64,000 nt of DNA, taken from Bacteroides intestinalis (GTDB taxonomy: Bacteria; Bacteroidota; Bacteroidia; Bacteroidales; Bacteroidaceae). The notes below the pieces were generated by a model. It saw nothing but the letters and a program-made list of their open reading frames with translations, did no database searches and had not been told where the DNA came from. Positions 43,360 through 49,322 of this stretch are shown here, in pieces. Location: assembly GCF_902364365.1 (NCBI RefSeq), contig NZ_CABJDN010000009.1:261182-325181 (forward strand), given 5' to 3'. Both the position numbers and the translations under genes were made by a program. The first letter of the stretch is position 1; every line of letters begins with the position of its first letter.

Positions 43360-43661
43360 CCTTTTATAAATCTTGCACCTATTCTACATGTCTATATGAC
43401 AACCGCCTGTAGTAAGAAAGCATATTCTGTTTGTCGGTTAGCTCTGCTGTAGTCATATTTTCCGCAAAGTAAGCCGCCTTTTACCAAACATCAAATCGCC
43501 ACTATCGCTGGAACGAAAAATCTTCCTCTGACACGTCAGAGCGTATTTCTTGTCGCCGTTTTGTCTTATCGGTATTCTTGGGCGGCAGTTGATGGCAGAA
43601 AATATCCCTCAGCAGGCTGAACAGCCTTCAAAAAGAGGGAAAAAGAAAAATTATCAGAGTT
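43360..43661 (+). promoter_or_regulatory. Structured leader, member 10
   Basis: CCTTTTATAAATC motif at about 43362. Leftward box CAAAGTA (43465-43471). Core AAAAATCTTCC followed by palindrome CTCTGAC/GTCAGAG (43526-43532/43535-43541) and GCGTATTTC. Start module: CCCTC (43606-43610) pairs with GAGGG (43635-43639) around AGGCT/AGCCT (43614-43618/43623-43627), then GAAAAAGAAAAA. The outer stem again differs from other copies but pairs. Confidence 0.75.
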
Positions 43662-44228
43662 ATGGCAAAGACGATAGACATAGAACTTCAAAAACAGTTG
43701 GACAAGCCACAGGCATGGTTCTGCAAGTATTTTCCTGCACGCATACGCAATGTGAGTGAGCGTGAGATAGCAGACCGCAAGTTAGTCTTTGATTTCAAGG
43801 ATGGACGGGCATACGAAGAGGTTGCTCAACGCACGGCAGCCAACATGACCGAACGTTATGGAACATCATGTACTAACATTGTATTTTCTCCCGTACCGGC
43901 ATCCACCGATAAGAAGAACGAGATACGTTACAAAGCATTCTGCCAAAGAGTATGCGAACTGACGGGAGCTATCAATGGTTATGACCATGTATCAGTGAGT
44001 GGTGAGAGGCTAACCATTCACGAAAACCGTAAGGCAGAGAAAGAAATCCGTAAGGTAAACGTCATTGAGTTTGATTCGGCTTTTTTCAACGGCAGGTCTG
44101 TGGTAGTCTTTGATGATGTGATAACCAAAGGGCTGAGTTATGCTACCTATGCCAATCAGCTTGAAAGCCTTGGTGCTAATGTACTCGGAGGTATATTCCT
44201 CGCAAGAACCCATTACAAAGTGAAATAA
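43662..44228 (+). CDS. Soluble phosphoribosyltransferase-like protein, 188 aa
   Basis: The PRPP loop is recognisable as RSVVVFDDVITKGLSYATYA, with the two acidic residues after the hydrophobic strand. NIVFSPVPASTDKKNEIRY forms the earlier substrate-side loop. There is no membrane helix. It ends 1 bp before the SLOG-domain gene, so the pair is translated as a unit. A nucleotide-salvage, regulatory or defence-signalling role are all possible; nothing in the sequence selects one. Confidence 0.75.
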   Translation: MAKTIDIELQKQLDKPQAWFCKYFPARIRNVSEREIADRKLVFDFKDGRAYEEVAQRTAANMTERYGTSCTNIVFSPVPASTDKKNEIRYKAFCQRVCELTGAINGYDHVSVSGERLTIHENRKAEKEIRKVNVIEFDSAFFNGRSVVVFDDVITKGLSYATYANQLESLGANVLGGIFLARTHYKVK

Positions 44229-44229
44229 T

Positions 44230-44733
44230 ATGACCCAGACAAAGTATGATAAGGCAGTGTCCGTTTGCTTCAGTGGACACCGCAATATTCCATTCCTATA
44301 CAGGAAGCAACTGAAGCTGCAATTAAAGGCAGCGATAACCAAGGCATACGCTGGAGGTTATCGTCATTTTTACTGTGGTTGTGCCATGGGGTTTGATATG
44401 CTGGCGGCAGAAGTTGCTCTTGCGTTGCAGTCCGAATTGTCAGGTCTGCAAGTTATTGTCGTAGTACCGTATCGCGGACAATCCGAGCGGTGGAACGATG
44501 CGATGAAAGCCCGGTATGATACTATTCTCTGTAACTCGGATGATGTTATCATCCTGAGCGAACACTACTACCATGGCTGTTTGCTTCGACGCAACGACTA
44601 TATGGTTTTTCACAGTTCGTCTCTTATTGCCTGGTATGACGGCAACCCCAAGGGTGGTACGTTTTATACTTATCGTAAGGCTACAGCGAATGGACTAAAA
44701 GTTCTAAATCTCTATGGCAGCTCAATCGTATAA
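44230..44733 (+). CDS. SLOG-family (DUF1273/YpsA-like) protein, 167 aa
   Basis: SLOG domains bind nucleotide-derived ligands. The Rossmann-like signature is present: VCFSGHRNIP at the start, GYRHFYCGCAMGFDMLAAEV in the middle (GG-like ligand loop), and VVVPYRGQSERW and LIAWYDGNPKGGTFY near the end. It directly follows the phosphoribosyltransferase gene with one base between. The pairing of an enzyme able to handle PRPP or nucleotides with a nucleotide sensor domain is suggestive of a signalling unit but unproven. Confidence 0.8.
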   Translation: MTQTKYDKAVSVCFSGHRNIPFLYRKQLKLQLKAAITKAYAGGYRHFYCGCAMGFDMLAAEVALALQSELSGLQVIVVVPYRGQSERWNDAMKARYDTILCNSDDVIILSEHYYHGCLLRRNDYMVFHSSSLIAWYDGNPKGGTFYTYRKATANGLKVLNLYGSSIV

Positions 44734-45024
44734 CAGCCATCTTGTTTTCGCATATTCCGAGCCGTAGCGGTGACTCCTTTGCCATTCATGTAAAGGCTGT
44801 TTTGTCAGCCATAGCGTGATATGGCAAAGTACGCTATTAGTTCTGATGTATTGCCCGGCTTTACCTATGTGCCGGTTTAGTTGGTGTTGCTGTATTTTTA
44901 TATCTTCGGAGGCTCCATCCTCCTTATATCTTTCTCTACCTTTTTTAGTATTCGGCTTAAAAAGTAATATACTTGCCTTACTTTTCGCCTATTTAGCATG
45001 TTTAAGGCACGTCTTTTTATAAAT
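44734..45024. other. Gene-poor interval with leader-like TTTTATA motifs
   Basis: Contains CTGTATTTTTATATC and CTACCTTTTTTAG motifs reminiscent of leader arrays. A hydrophobic 68-residue frame at 44816-45022 is pyrimidine-rich artefact-like and not called. Confidence 0.35.
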
Positions 45025-45050
45025 AAGTGCAGCAATTGGTTGCTGCACTT
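45025..45050. terminator. Bidirectional terminator hairpin
   Basis: AAGTGCAGCAA (45025-45035) and TTGCTGCACTT (45040-45050) form a perfect 11-bp stem with TTGG loop, flanked by A-rich and T-rich DNA. It lies between the convergent SLOG and DHFR-like genes. Confidence 0.8.
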
Positions 45051-45074
45051 TTGCTATAATATCTATTTGTCATA

Positions 45075-45560
45075 TTAGACCTTCCCGTACACCGTCCTCA
45101 TTTTTCCGTCCACCAGCACCTTATTTGACCGCACAATCCAAGCTCTGCCGTCATTCAATCCGCATTCCAATGCCTTTTCGCCGCCGCCGATTAGTACCGG
45201 AACGGTTGTCACTGTGATTTCGTCCGCCAGCCCGTTATCCAAGAGTAAAGCCCCGATTTCCTCACCGTAAGCCACCACCATACCGTCGCCGTCTTCCTTC
45301 ATCTGTCTCAGTTCTGCCACTGCATCTCCTTGGATGAACTTCACTCGTTCATTCTCCGTCAGGTCGATGCCGCCGTTCGTTACAACCAAAGTCTCTTTCG
45401 CCGTAATCGGCCAACCTAAATGGTTCATATAAATACGCAGGTAAGTTTCTTCGTCAATCAGCACACAACTGGAGGCATCCACAGCCGCATCAAAATGCTT
45501 GTCCGAAGGAGCCGGACAACCGTCGATGGACTGGTACACGTGCAAGGAAATCTGTTTCAT
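45075..45560 (-). CDS. Dihydrofolate reductase/RibD C-terminal-like protein, 161 aa
   Basis: Starting at MKQISLHVYQSIDGCPAPSD, it shows the RibD-C/DHFR fold: CVLIDEETYLRIYM, ETLVVTNGGIDL, VVAYGEEIGALLLDNGLADE and TVTTVPVLIGGGEKALECGL. This superfamily uses NAD(P)H to reduce pterin or riboflavin precursors. An upstream in-frame extension to 45668 is rejected because it lacks family features. It would be transcribed by the leftward promoter inside the inverted-repeat segment to its right. Substrate unknown. Confidence 0.75.
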   Translation of the reverse strand: MKQISLHVYQSIDGCPAPSDKHFDAAVDASSCVLIDEETYLRIYMNHLGWPITAKETLVVTNGGIDLTENERVKFIQGDAVAELRQMKEDGDGMVVAYGEEIGALLLDNGLADEITVTTVPVLIGGGEKALECGLNDGRAWIVRSNKVLVDGKMRTVYGKV

Positions 45561-45715
45561 ATTCAATGTGTTTTTAAGAATTATGTCCACCTTGCACCCT
45601 AAAGAACAGCATGAACCCACACTATTCCGGAATAGAGGTACTGCCATACCTAAAAGGTAGATAAGCAAACCCTTGCTGTATAAACATACAGTATGAATAT
45701 TTTGCTATACATCTT

Positions 45716-45959
45716 GTCTTTTTGATAAGTGTCAGTTTTCTATTCCAAGACGTTCAGTGAACGTATAATATGTATATCAATCTCCGCCTGTTTCCAAGCC
45801 GAGTATGAATCTTCCATGTCACGACAATGACCGTACCCGAAAGTACCGTCTGCTGTCTTCATTTTGACAAAGATAACGAAAGATTGGCGGACAAGCAAAC
45901 AAAAACCATTGTTTTTCAGGTTGCCTGTTCCGAACTGCATTCTGTCTTATCAAAAAGAC
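45716..45959. repeat. 14-bp inverted repeats flanking a promoter-bearing 216-bp segment
   Basis: GTCTTTTTGATAAG at 45716-45729 is perfectly inverted at 45946-45959. Between them lie a leftward -7 box (TATCTTTG, plus 45868-45875) and a 40-codon frame. The promoter points to the DHFR-like gene. Could be an invertible promoter, a small non-autonomous mobile unit, or long-range RNA pairing. Confidence 0.5.
45740..45862 (-). CDS. Possible 40-aa protein inside the inverted-repeat segment
   Basis: Reads MKTADGTFGYGHCRDMEDSY, then SAWKQAEIDIHIIRSLNVLE. A TATCTTTG box lies only 5 bp before the ATG, so its transcript would be almost leaderless. The composition is plausible for a protein, possibly a remnant of a longer gene. 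No family recognised. Confidence 0.35.
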   Translation of the reverse strand: MKTADGTFGYGHCRDMEDSYSAWKQAEIDIHIIRSLNVLE

Positions 45960-45994
45960 TTACTCATTCCCTATGATTTAATACAGTCGTTATT

Positions 45995-46372
45995 CTGCAA
46001 TTATCAAGAGATGGGCCAATCCATCCGATTCCACCTCCCTTTATAGTTCACCTTCCTCCGATATAGTACGGGCAATCCGTTCCGGTTGTCCGTTACCCTG
46101 TTTTAACACCCCTGTTTTACAGTTTTATTCATCCCTTTCTATTTGATTGTCATTTATTATCGTTTTGCTGCTGCCGTGCGACCTCTCGTGGACTTATTTT
46201 CCCGCAAAGGTAATAGGCTGCTCCAATCTTGCCAATGCCGGCGTTCCGCCGCGAGTGAGCCGCAAAAATCTTCCTCTCCGTCTGTCGAGCGTATTTTTCC
46301 GCATCAGCCTTGTCAGATTGTTTCCGCCACCTTTTGGAGGCAGAAAAATAAATCCCAAAGGTCGCAAACAGG
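45995..46372. repeat. Direct repeat copy 1 (378 bp; also leader 11)
   Basis: Nearly identical to 48912-49290: three substitutions and one indel, all in the first 120 bp, and identical for the last 280 bp or so. It contains the full leader architecture up to the AAAGG of the start module. The pair encloses a 2.5-kb cassette with two unknown genes and a toxin-antitoxin module. Confidence 0.9.
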
Positions 46373-46415
46373 TTGAACAAAGGGAAATAGTAACAATAAA
46401 AACAAAAATAACATT
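46037..46415 (+). promoter_or_regulatory. Structured leader, member 11
   Basis: Array CCCTTTATAG (about 46038), CCCTGTTTTAACA and CCCCTGTTTTACA (46097-46121). Leftward promoter with TACCTTTG (plus 46205-46212). Core AAAAATCTTCCTCTCCG, CTC/GAG stem, GTATTTTTCC (46264-46300). Start module GCAGAAAAATAAATCCC followed by AAAGGGAAATAG just before the gene. Confidence 0.75.
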
Positions 46416-46637
46416 ATGAAAACAGAGATTAGGCAGAATGGCAAAGTGATACTATCGAGTACAGACGATATATCCATTCCGATGATTTTCAAAAACTTAT
46501 GTGGTAAGAACTTTTCTGGAAACGACTATCAAAACTATCTCAGAACAGTTTGTCAGGATATTGGTGTTACGACGGGGGCGATTGAGTATTATGCCGACAA
46601 CGTTTTGATTGAGAAAGCAACTATTCCTGAATTTTAA
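46416..46637 (+). CDS. Hypothetical protein, 73 aa
   Basis: Reads MKTEIRQNGKVILSSTDDIS, then GNDYQNYLRTVCQDIGVTTG. Small, mixed alpha/beta, no known motif. It sits directly behind leader 11 and 12 bp ahead of the next gene, so the two form an operon inside the repeat-bounded cassette. Confidence 0.6.
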   Translation: MKTEIRQNGKVILSSTDDISIPMIFKNLCGKNFSGNDYQNYLRTVCQDIGVTTGAIEYYADNVLIEKATIPEF

Positions 46638-46649
46638 AAACTATATACA

Positions 46650-47222
46650 ATGAAAAGGAAAGAGAAAGCAGCAGTAGATGAATTTGTTGCCCTTGTAGGA
46701 GGCAAGACATGGGAGCCTGTACGCCATAAATGTATGGGTAAATGGAGTGGTATGACCGATTACGGTTTTGTCATAGACGGACGGATAACGCTCTTTGTTT
46801 CCAATAGTATGGCATACTTTAAGAAACGGATTCGTGAGTGGATTAAGTCGATACATACTTTTGAAGCGAAGAAAGATTGCTACCTTCGCTTGCTACGTGA
46901 ACAAATTGAAAAGGACAACGACAAGGCAAAGGACGAAAAGTTAAATCCTGTCAGACTGATAGACATTGGCATCTTATCCCCCGAAAGCAATAGCCCGTTT
47001 GATTTTTTTACCCCTTATGTGTTAGTCGAAATAAACGGCAGGCGGTTCAAGCATCAAACAGCGGAGTTAAGTTGCGCTATTATGGTGGATAGTTTGGCAG
47101 GATACCTTGAAGAATGCAACTGCAAGGATATATACACGGCAAGGGCAGTGTGTACACCTGACTACATTTTTTGCGGTGTGCGGTTTGACTCCCGTGATAA
47201 TATGTATAAGATTGGAAAGTAG
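46650..47222 (+). CDS. Hypothetical protein, 190 aa
   Basis: A basic protein beginning MKRKEKAAVDEFVALVGGKT, with a central helix (KKRIREWIKSIHTFEAKKDC) and a C-terminal half containing VRLIDIGILSPESNSPFDFF and CTPDYIFCGVRFDSRDNMYK. Four cysteines late in the chain could bind metal but do not form a standard motif. Second gene of the cassette; a strong terminator follows 84 bp downstream. Function unknown. Confidence 0.6.
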   Translation: MKRKEKAAVDEFVALVGGKTWEPVRHKCMGKWSGMTDYGFVIDGRITLFVSNSMAYFKKRIREWIKSIHTFEAKKDCYLRLLREQIEKDNDKAKDEKLNPVRLIDIGILSPESNSPFDFFTPYVLVEINGRRFKHQTAELSCAIMVDSLAGYLEECNCKDIYTARAVCTPDYIFCGVRFDSRDNMYKIGK

Positions 47223-47228
47223 AGATTA

Positions 47229-47306
47229 ATGATGTCTGAAGAAGTTATCACTTACAACGATAACTCCAGTCGTTTTAAAGGACGGCATCAGCATTTGACC
47301 TACTAA
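47229..47306 (+). CDS. Very short frame, 25 aa, doubtful
   Basis: Reads MMSEEVITYNDNSSRFKGRH and ends HLTY just before a strong terminator, 6 bp after the preceding stop. The tight placement between a gene and its terminator is the only support. Confidence 0.25.
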   Translation: MMSEEVITYNDNSSRFKGRHQHLTY

Positions 47307-47350
47307 ATACATAAGTTCCCAATTTACGATTGGAGACTTATGTATTTTTC
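47307..47350 (+). terminator. Rho-independent terminator of the cassette's rightward genes
   Basis: ATACATAAGT (47307-47316) and ACTTATGTAT (47336-47345) form a perfect 10-bp stem followed by TTTTTC. It lies 11 bp before the end of the convergent 117-aa gene. Confidence 0.8.
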
Positions 47351-47361
47351 TGTATGGAAAA

Positions 47362-47715
47362 CTAATCAAATAATCGCTGACTTATCATCCAGTCATTAAG
47401 CACGTCCGGATCTACACGATTTGTAAGATTCACATTTTTACTCAAACAACCGATTTTCTCACCTCTTAAATAAATAACTGGTGGGGTTAATGTATTCGGA
47501 TTGTATGGACTTAACGATGAACTGGGACTTCCATATATGGAATACCGATTCTTGAAAGATATACTTGAAAAGTGACTACCGTATATATTCTCGTTGTTGG
47601 ATATGGAATCAGGAGTAGATGTGTTCAACGACAATCTGCCTAAATACAAACCGTCATTTGCCAATAGAAACGATTCTTTCCTTGAAATTCTGGTATCTAA
47701 ACCTATTCTATCCAT
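47362..47715 (-). CDS. Small protein with Asn/Tyr/Gly-Ser repeat (YGS-type), 117 aa
   Basis: The middle has a repeated pattern around NNENIYGSHFSSISFKNRYS and IYGSPSSSLSPYNPNT, then PPVIYLRGEKIGCLSKN. This resembles small bacterial proteins built from repeated N-x-Y-G-x-Y-G-S-x-Y-S units, of unknown function. It is the third gene of the leftward toxin-antitoxin operon, 19 bp after the second. It may be an accessory of that module or an independent passenger. Confidence 0.55.
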   Translation of the reverse strand: MDRIGLDTRISRKESFLLANDGLYLGRLSLNTSTPDSISNNENIYGSHFSSISFKNRYSIYGSPSSSLSPYNPNTLTPPVIYLRGEKIGCLSKNVNLTNRVDPDVLNDWMISQRLFD

Positions 47716-47734
47716 TCCCTATGATTTAACGCCA

Positions 47735-48220
47735 TTATTTAATAATGCCATAACGTCTTTTAGTTGCATTATCGAACACCTCTGTCTCTCTTAGAAACTG
47801 CATTACCCGTTCCCTGTCTTCGGAAATCAGGCAACCTTTCAGTTTACCGTTCTTTTCCGTGATTTTTAATTTTGAAAGTTCGAATATATCGGAACAATCC
47901 AGCCAACTGTCATAGTCCAGAATATCACGATAGTTCCGAACCATCAAAGGATATTGGCAGTCCAGTAGCTCTTCCGACCTCTTGGAAGAATCTATTTCCG
48001 AATTTATCAGTAAGGCACCGATAGCGACACCTTCCGGAGTAAAGCCGATAATAACAATATATTTATTACGGTCTTTATATCCGTCTTTTAGTATCAGTCC
48101 GTCCTCTTCGTCCAAGGGGACATAAATAATGTCACCAATTTTGACTGATGACATCTCTACTTGCTCAGCTTTGGCCATTATAGCTTTCAGCTTTTCCAAT
48201 GCACCGGTTTTGTCGTCCAT
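47735..48220 (-). CDS. Probable toxin partner of the Panacea antitoxin, 161 aa (PemK/MazF-like?)
   Basis: Residues 20-110 (VKIGDIIYVPLDEEDGLIL, NKYIVIIGFTPEGVAIGALL, INSEIDSSKRSE) resemble the beta-barrel start of PemK/MazF-like endoribonuclease toxins, where GDIV(Y) and the strand before the insertion are conserved. The C-terminal part (YDSWLDCSDIFELSKLKI) fits the same fold. It lies 5 bp downstream of the Panacea antitoxin gene, the standard order for such pairs. The toxin assignment rests on neighbourhood and weak similarity. Confidence 0.55.
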   Translation of the reverse strand: MDDKTGALEKLKAIMAKAEQVEMSSVKIGDIIYVPLDEEDGLILKDGYKDRNKYIVIIGFTPEGVAIGALLINSEIDSSKRSEELLDCQYPLMVRNYRDILDYDSWLDCSDIFELSKLKITEKNGKLKGCLISEDRERVMQFLRETEVFDNATKRRYGIIK

Positions 48221-48225
48221 TTGAT

Positions 48226-48783
48226 TTAAGATAAAGCGTTCTTGACAATCTGCTTTTCTCGGATATAATCTACCATGTCCTCGGTAGCTTTTCCTGCCCG
48301 GGCTATATCTATAATGGTAATGAAGTTCTTTTGAGGATCATCCTGAATGCGTGTCATCGCTTCTTCCCATGCCGAGTCGTGCGACAAATCGGACAAGTCA
48401 TAAGGGTCTGTATCCTTATATTTAGCGATAGCAGCGTCAAGACAACGTTTGTTGGCACCTGATATATAGTCCATATCGGGTACGGCAGAAGTATATACCT
48501 TCTTGTCACGAACCTCTATGTCTGAAAGGAACTCGTCAAAATTCCCATCCAAGGGTTTGCCTTCTGCAATTTGCAGTGCCTTGTAGGTATAGGCTGGCAC
48601 CGGGCCATGCTTCAATGCTCTGAAAGAGTCTTCGACAATCACTTTGCCATATTTGACAAGATGGTCCTGTTGGGCAAAATAAAGTATTTTAAATAACTTT
48701 ATATAGTCCACTCCTTGAGTGAAACTCTGCATGATGTAGAGTACCACTGCTCTTATTTTAGCAATCTGTATAGCTGTTTTCAT
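48226..48783 (-). CDS. Panacea-domain (SocA-like/DUF4065) antitoxin, 185 aa
   Basis: Panacea domains neutralise many unrelated toxins. The signature is visible as DYIKLFKILYFAQQDHLVKY, then DSFRALKHGPVPAYTYKALQ, and near the end LSDLSHDSAWEEA. Translation probably starts at 48783 (MKTAIQIAKIRAV); an upstream ATG at 48816 lies over the -7 box and cannot be in the mRNA. First gene of a three-gene leftward operon in the repeat-bounded cassette. Confidence 0.85.
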   Translation of the reverse strand: MKTAIQIAKIRAVVLYIMQSFTQGVDYIKLFKILYFAQQDHLVKYGKVIVEDSFRALKHGPVPAYTYKALQIAEGKPLDGNFDEFLSDIEVRDKKVYTSAVPDMDYISGANKRCLDAAIAKYKDTDPYDLSDLSHDSAWEEAMTRIQDDPQKNFITIIDIARAGKATEDMVDYIREKQIVKNALS

Positions 48784-48805
48784 TTCAAAAAAATCTATGC
48801 GATTA

Positions 48806-48813
48806 CAAAGATA
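48806..48813 (-). promoter_or_regulatory. -7 box of the Panacea module
   Basis: TATCTTTG on the minus strand, 22 bp before the start codon at 48783. It overlaps the upstream in-frame ATG and thereby decides the start. Confidence 0.7.
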
Positions 48814-48911
48814 CAACTAATTTGCTGAATAATACGCTCATGATACAAAAAAAATAGTCCGTTGCATTTTTTTACGACATTTAATATAGTCGTCATTCTG
48901 AGAGTAATAGT

Positions 48912-49290
48912 CTGCAATTATCAAGAGATGGGTCAATCCACCCGATTCCACCTCCCTTTATAGTTCACCTTCCTCCGATTATAGTACGGGCAATCCGTTC
49001 CGATTGTCCGTTACCCTGTTTTAACACCCCTGTTTTACAGTTTTATTCATCCCTTTCTATTTGATTGTCATTTATTATCGTTTTGCTGCTGCCGTGCGAC
49101 CTCTCGTGGACTTATTTTCCCGCAAAGGTAATAGGCTGCTCCAATCTTGCCAATGCCGGCGTTCCGCCGCGAGTGAGCCGCAAAAATCTTCCTCTCCGTC
49201 TGTCGAGCGTATTTTTCCGCATCAGCCTTGTCAGATTGTTTCCGCCACCTTTTGGAGGCAGAAAAATAAATCCCAAAGGTCGCAAACAGG
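48912..49290. repeat. Direct repeat copy 2 (379 bp; also leader 12)
   Basis: Second copy of the 378-bp repeat at 45995-46372, with one extra T in CGATTATAG and three substitutions. It ends where the sequences diverge in the start module (CAGGCCGAAAAAAGGG against CAGGTTGAACAAAGGG). Confidence 0.9.
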
Positions 49291-49322
49291 CCGAAAAAAG
49301 GGAAAAAAAGAAAGGTTAAATT
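48956..49322 (+). promoter_or_regulatory. Structured leader, member 12, upstream of the methylase-helicase
   Basis: Same modules as leader 11: CCCTTTATAG and two CTGTTTTA-type motifs, leftward TACCTTTG (plus 49123-49130), AAAAATCTTCC core, GCAGAAAAATAAATCCC, then AAAAAAGGGAAAAAAAG ending just before the ATG at 49323. Confidence 0.75.

Noticed and set aside
44816..45022. Hydrophobic 68-aa plus-strand frame.
   Set aside because: It arises from a pyrimidine-rich, leader-like region and runs into the terminator; no promoter or start context.
7700..49322. Leader repeats interpreted as a CRISPR array or integron attC sites.
   Set aside because: They are hundreds of bases long, separated by complete genes, differ in sequence and lack regular spacers. 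They also lack the R'/R'' box layout, and no Cas or integron integrase is present.
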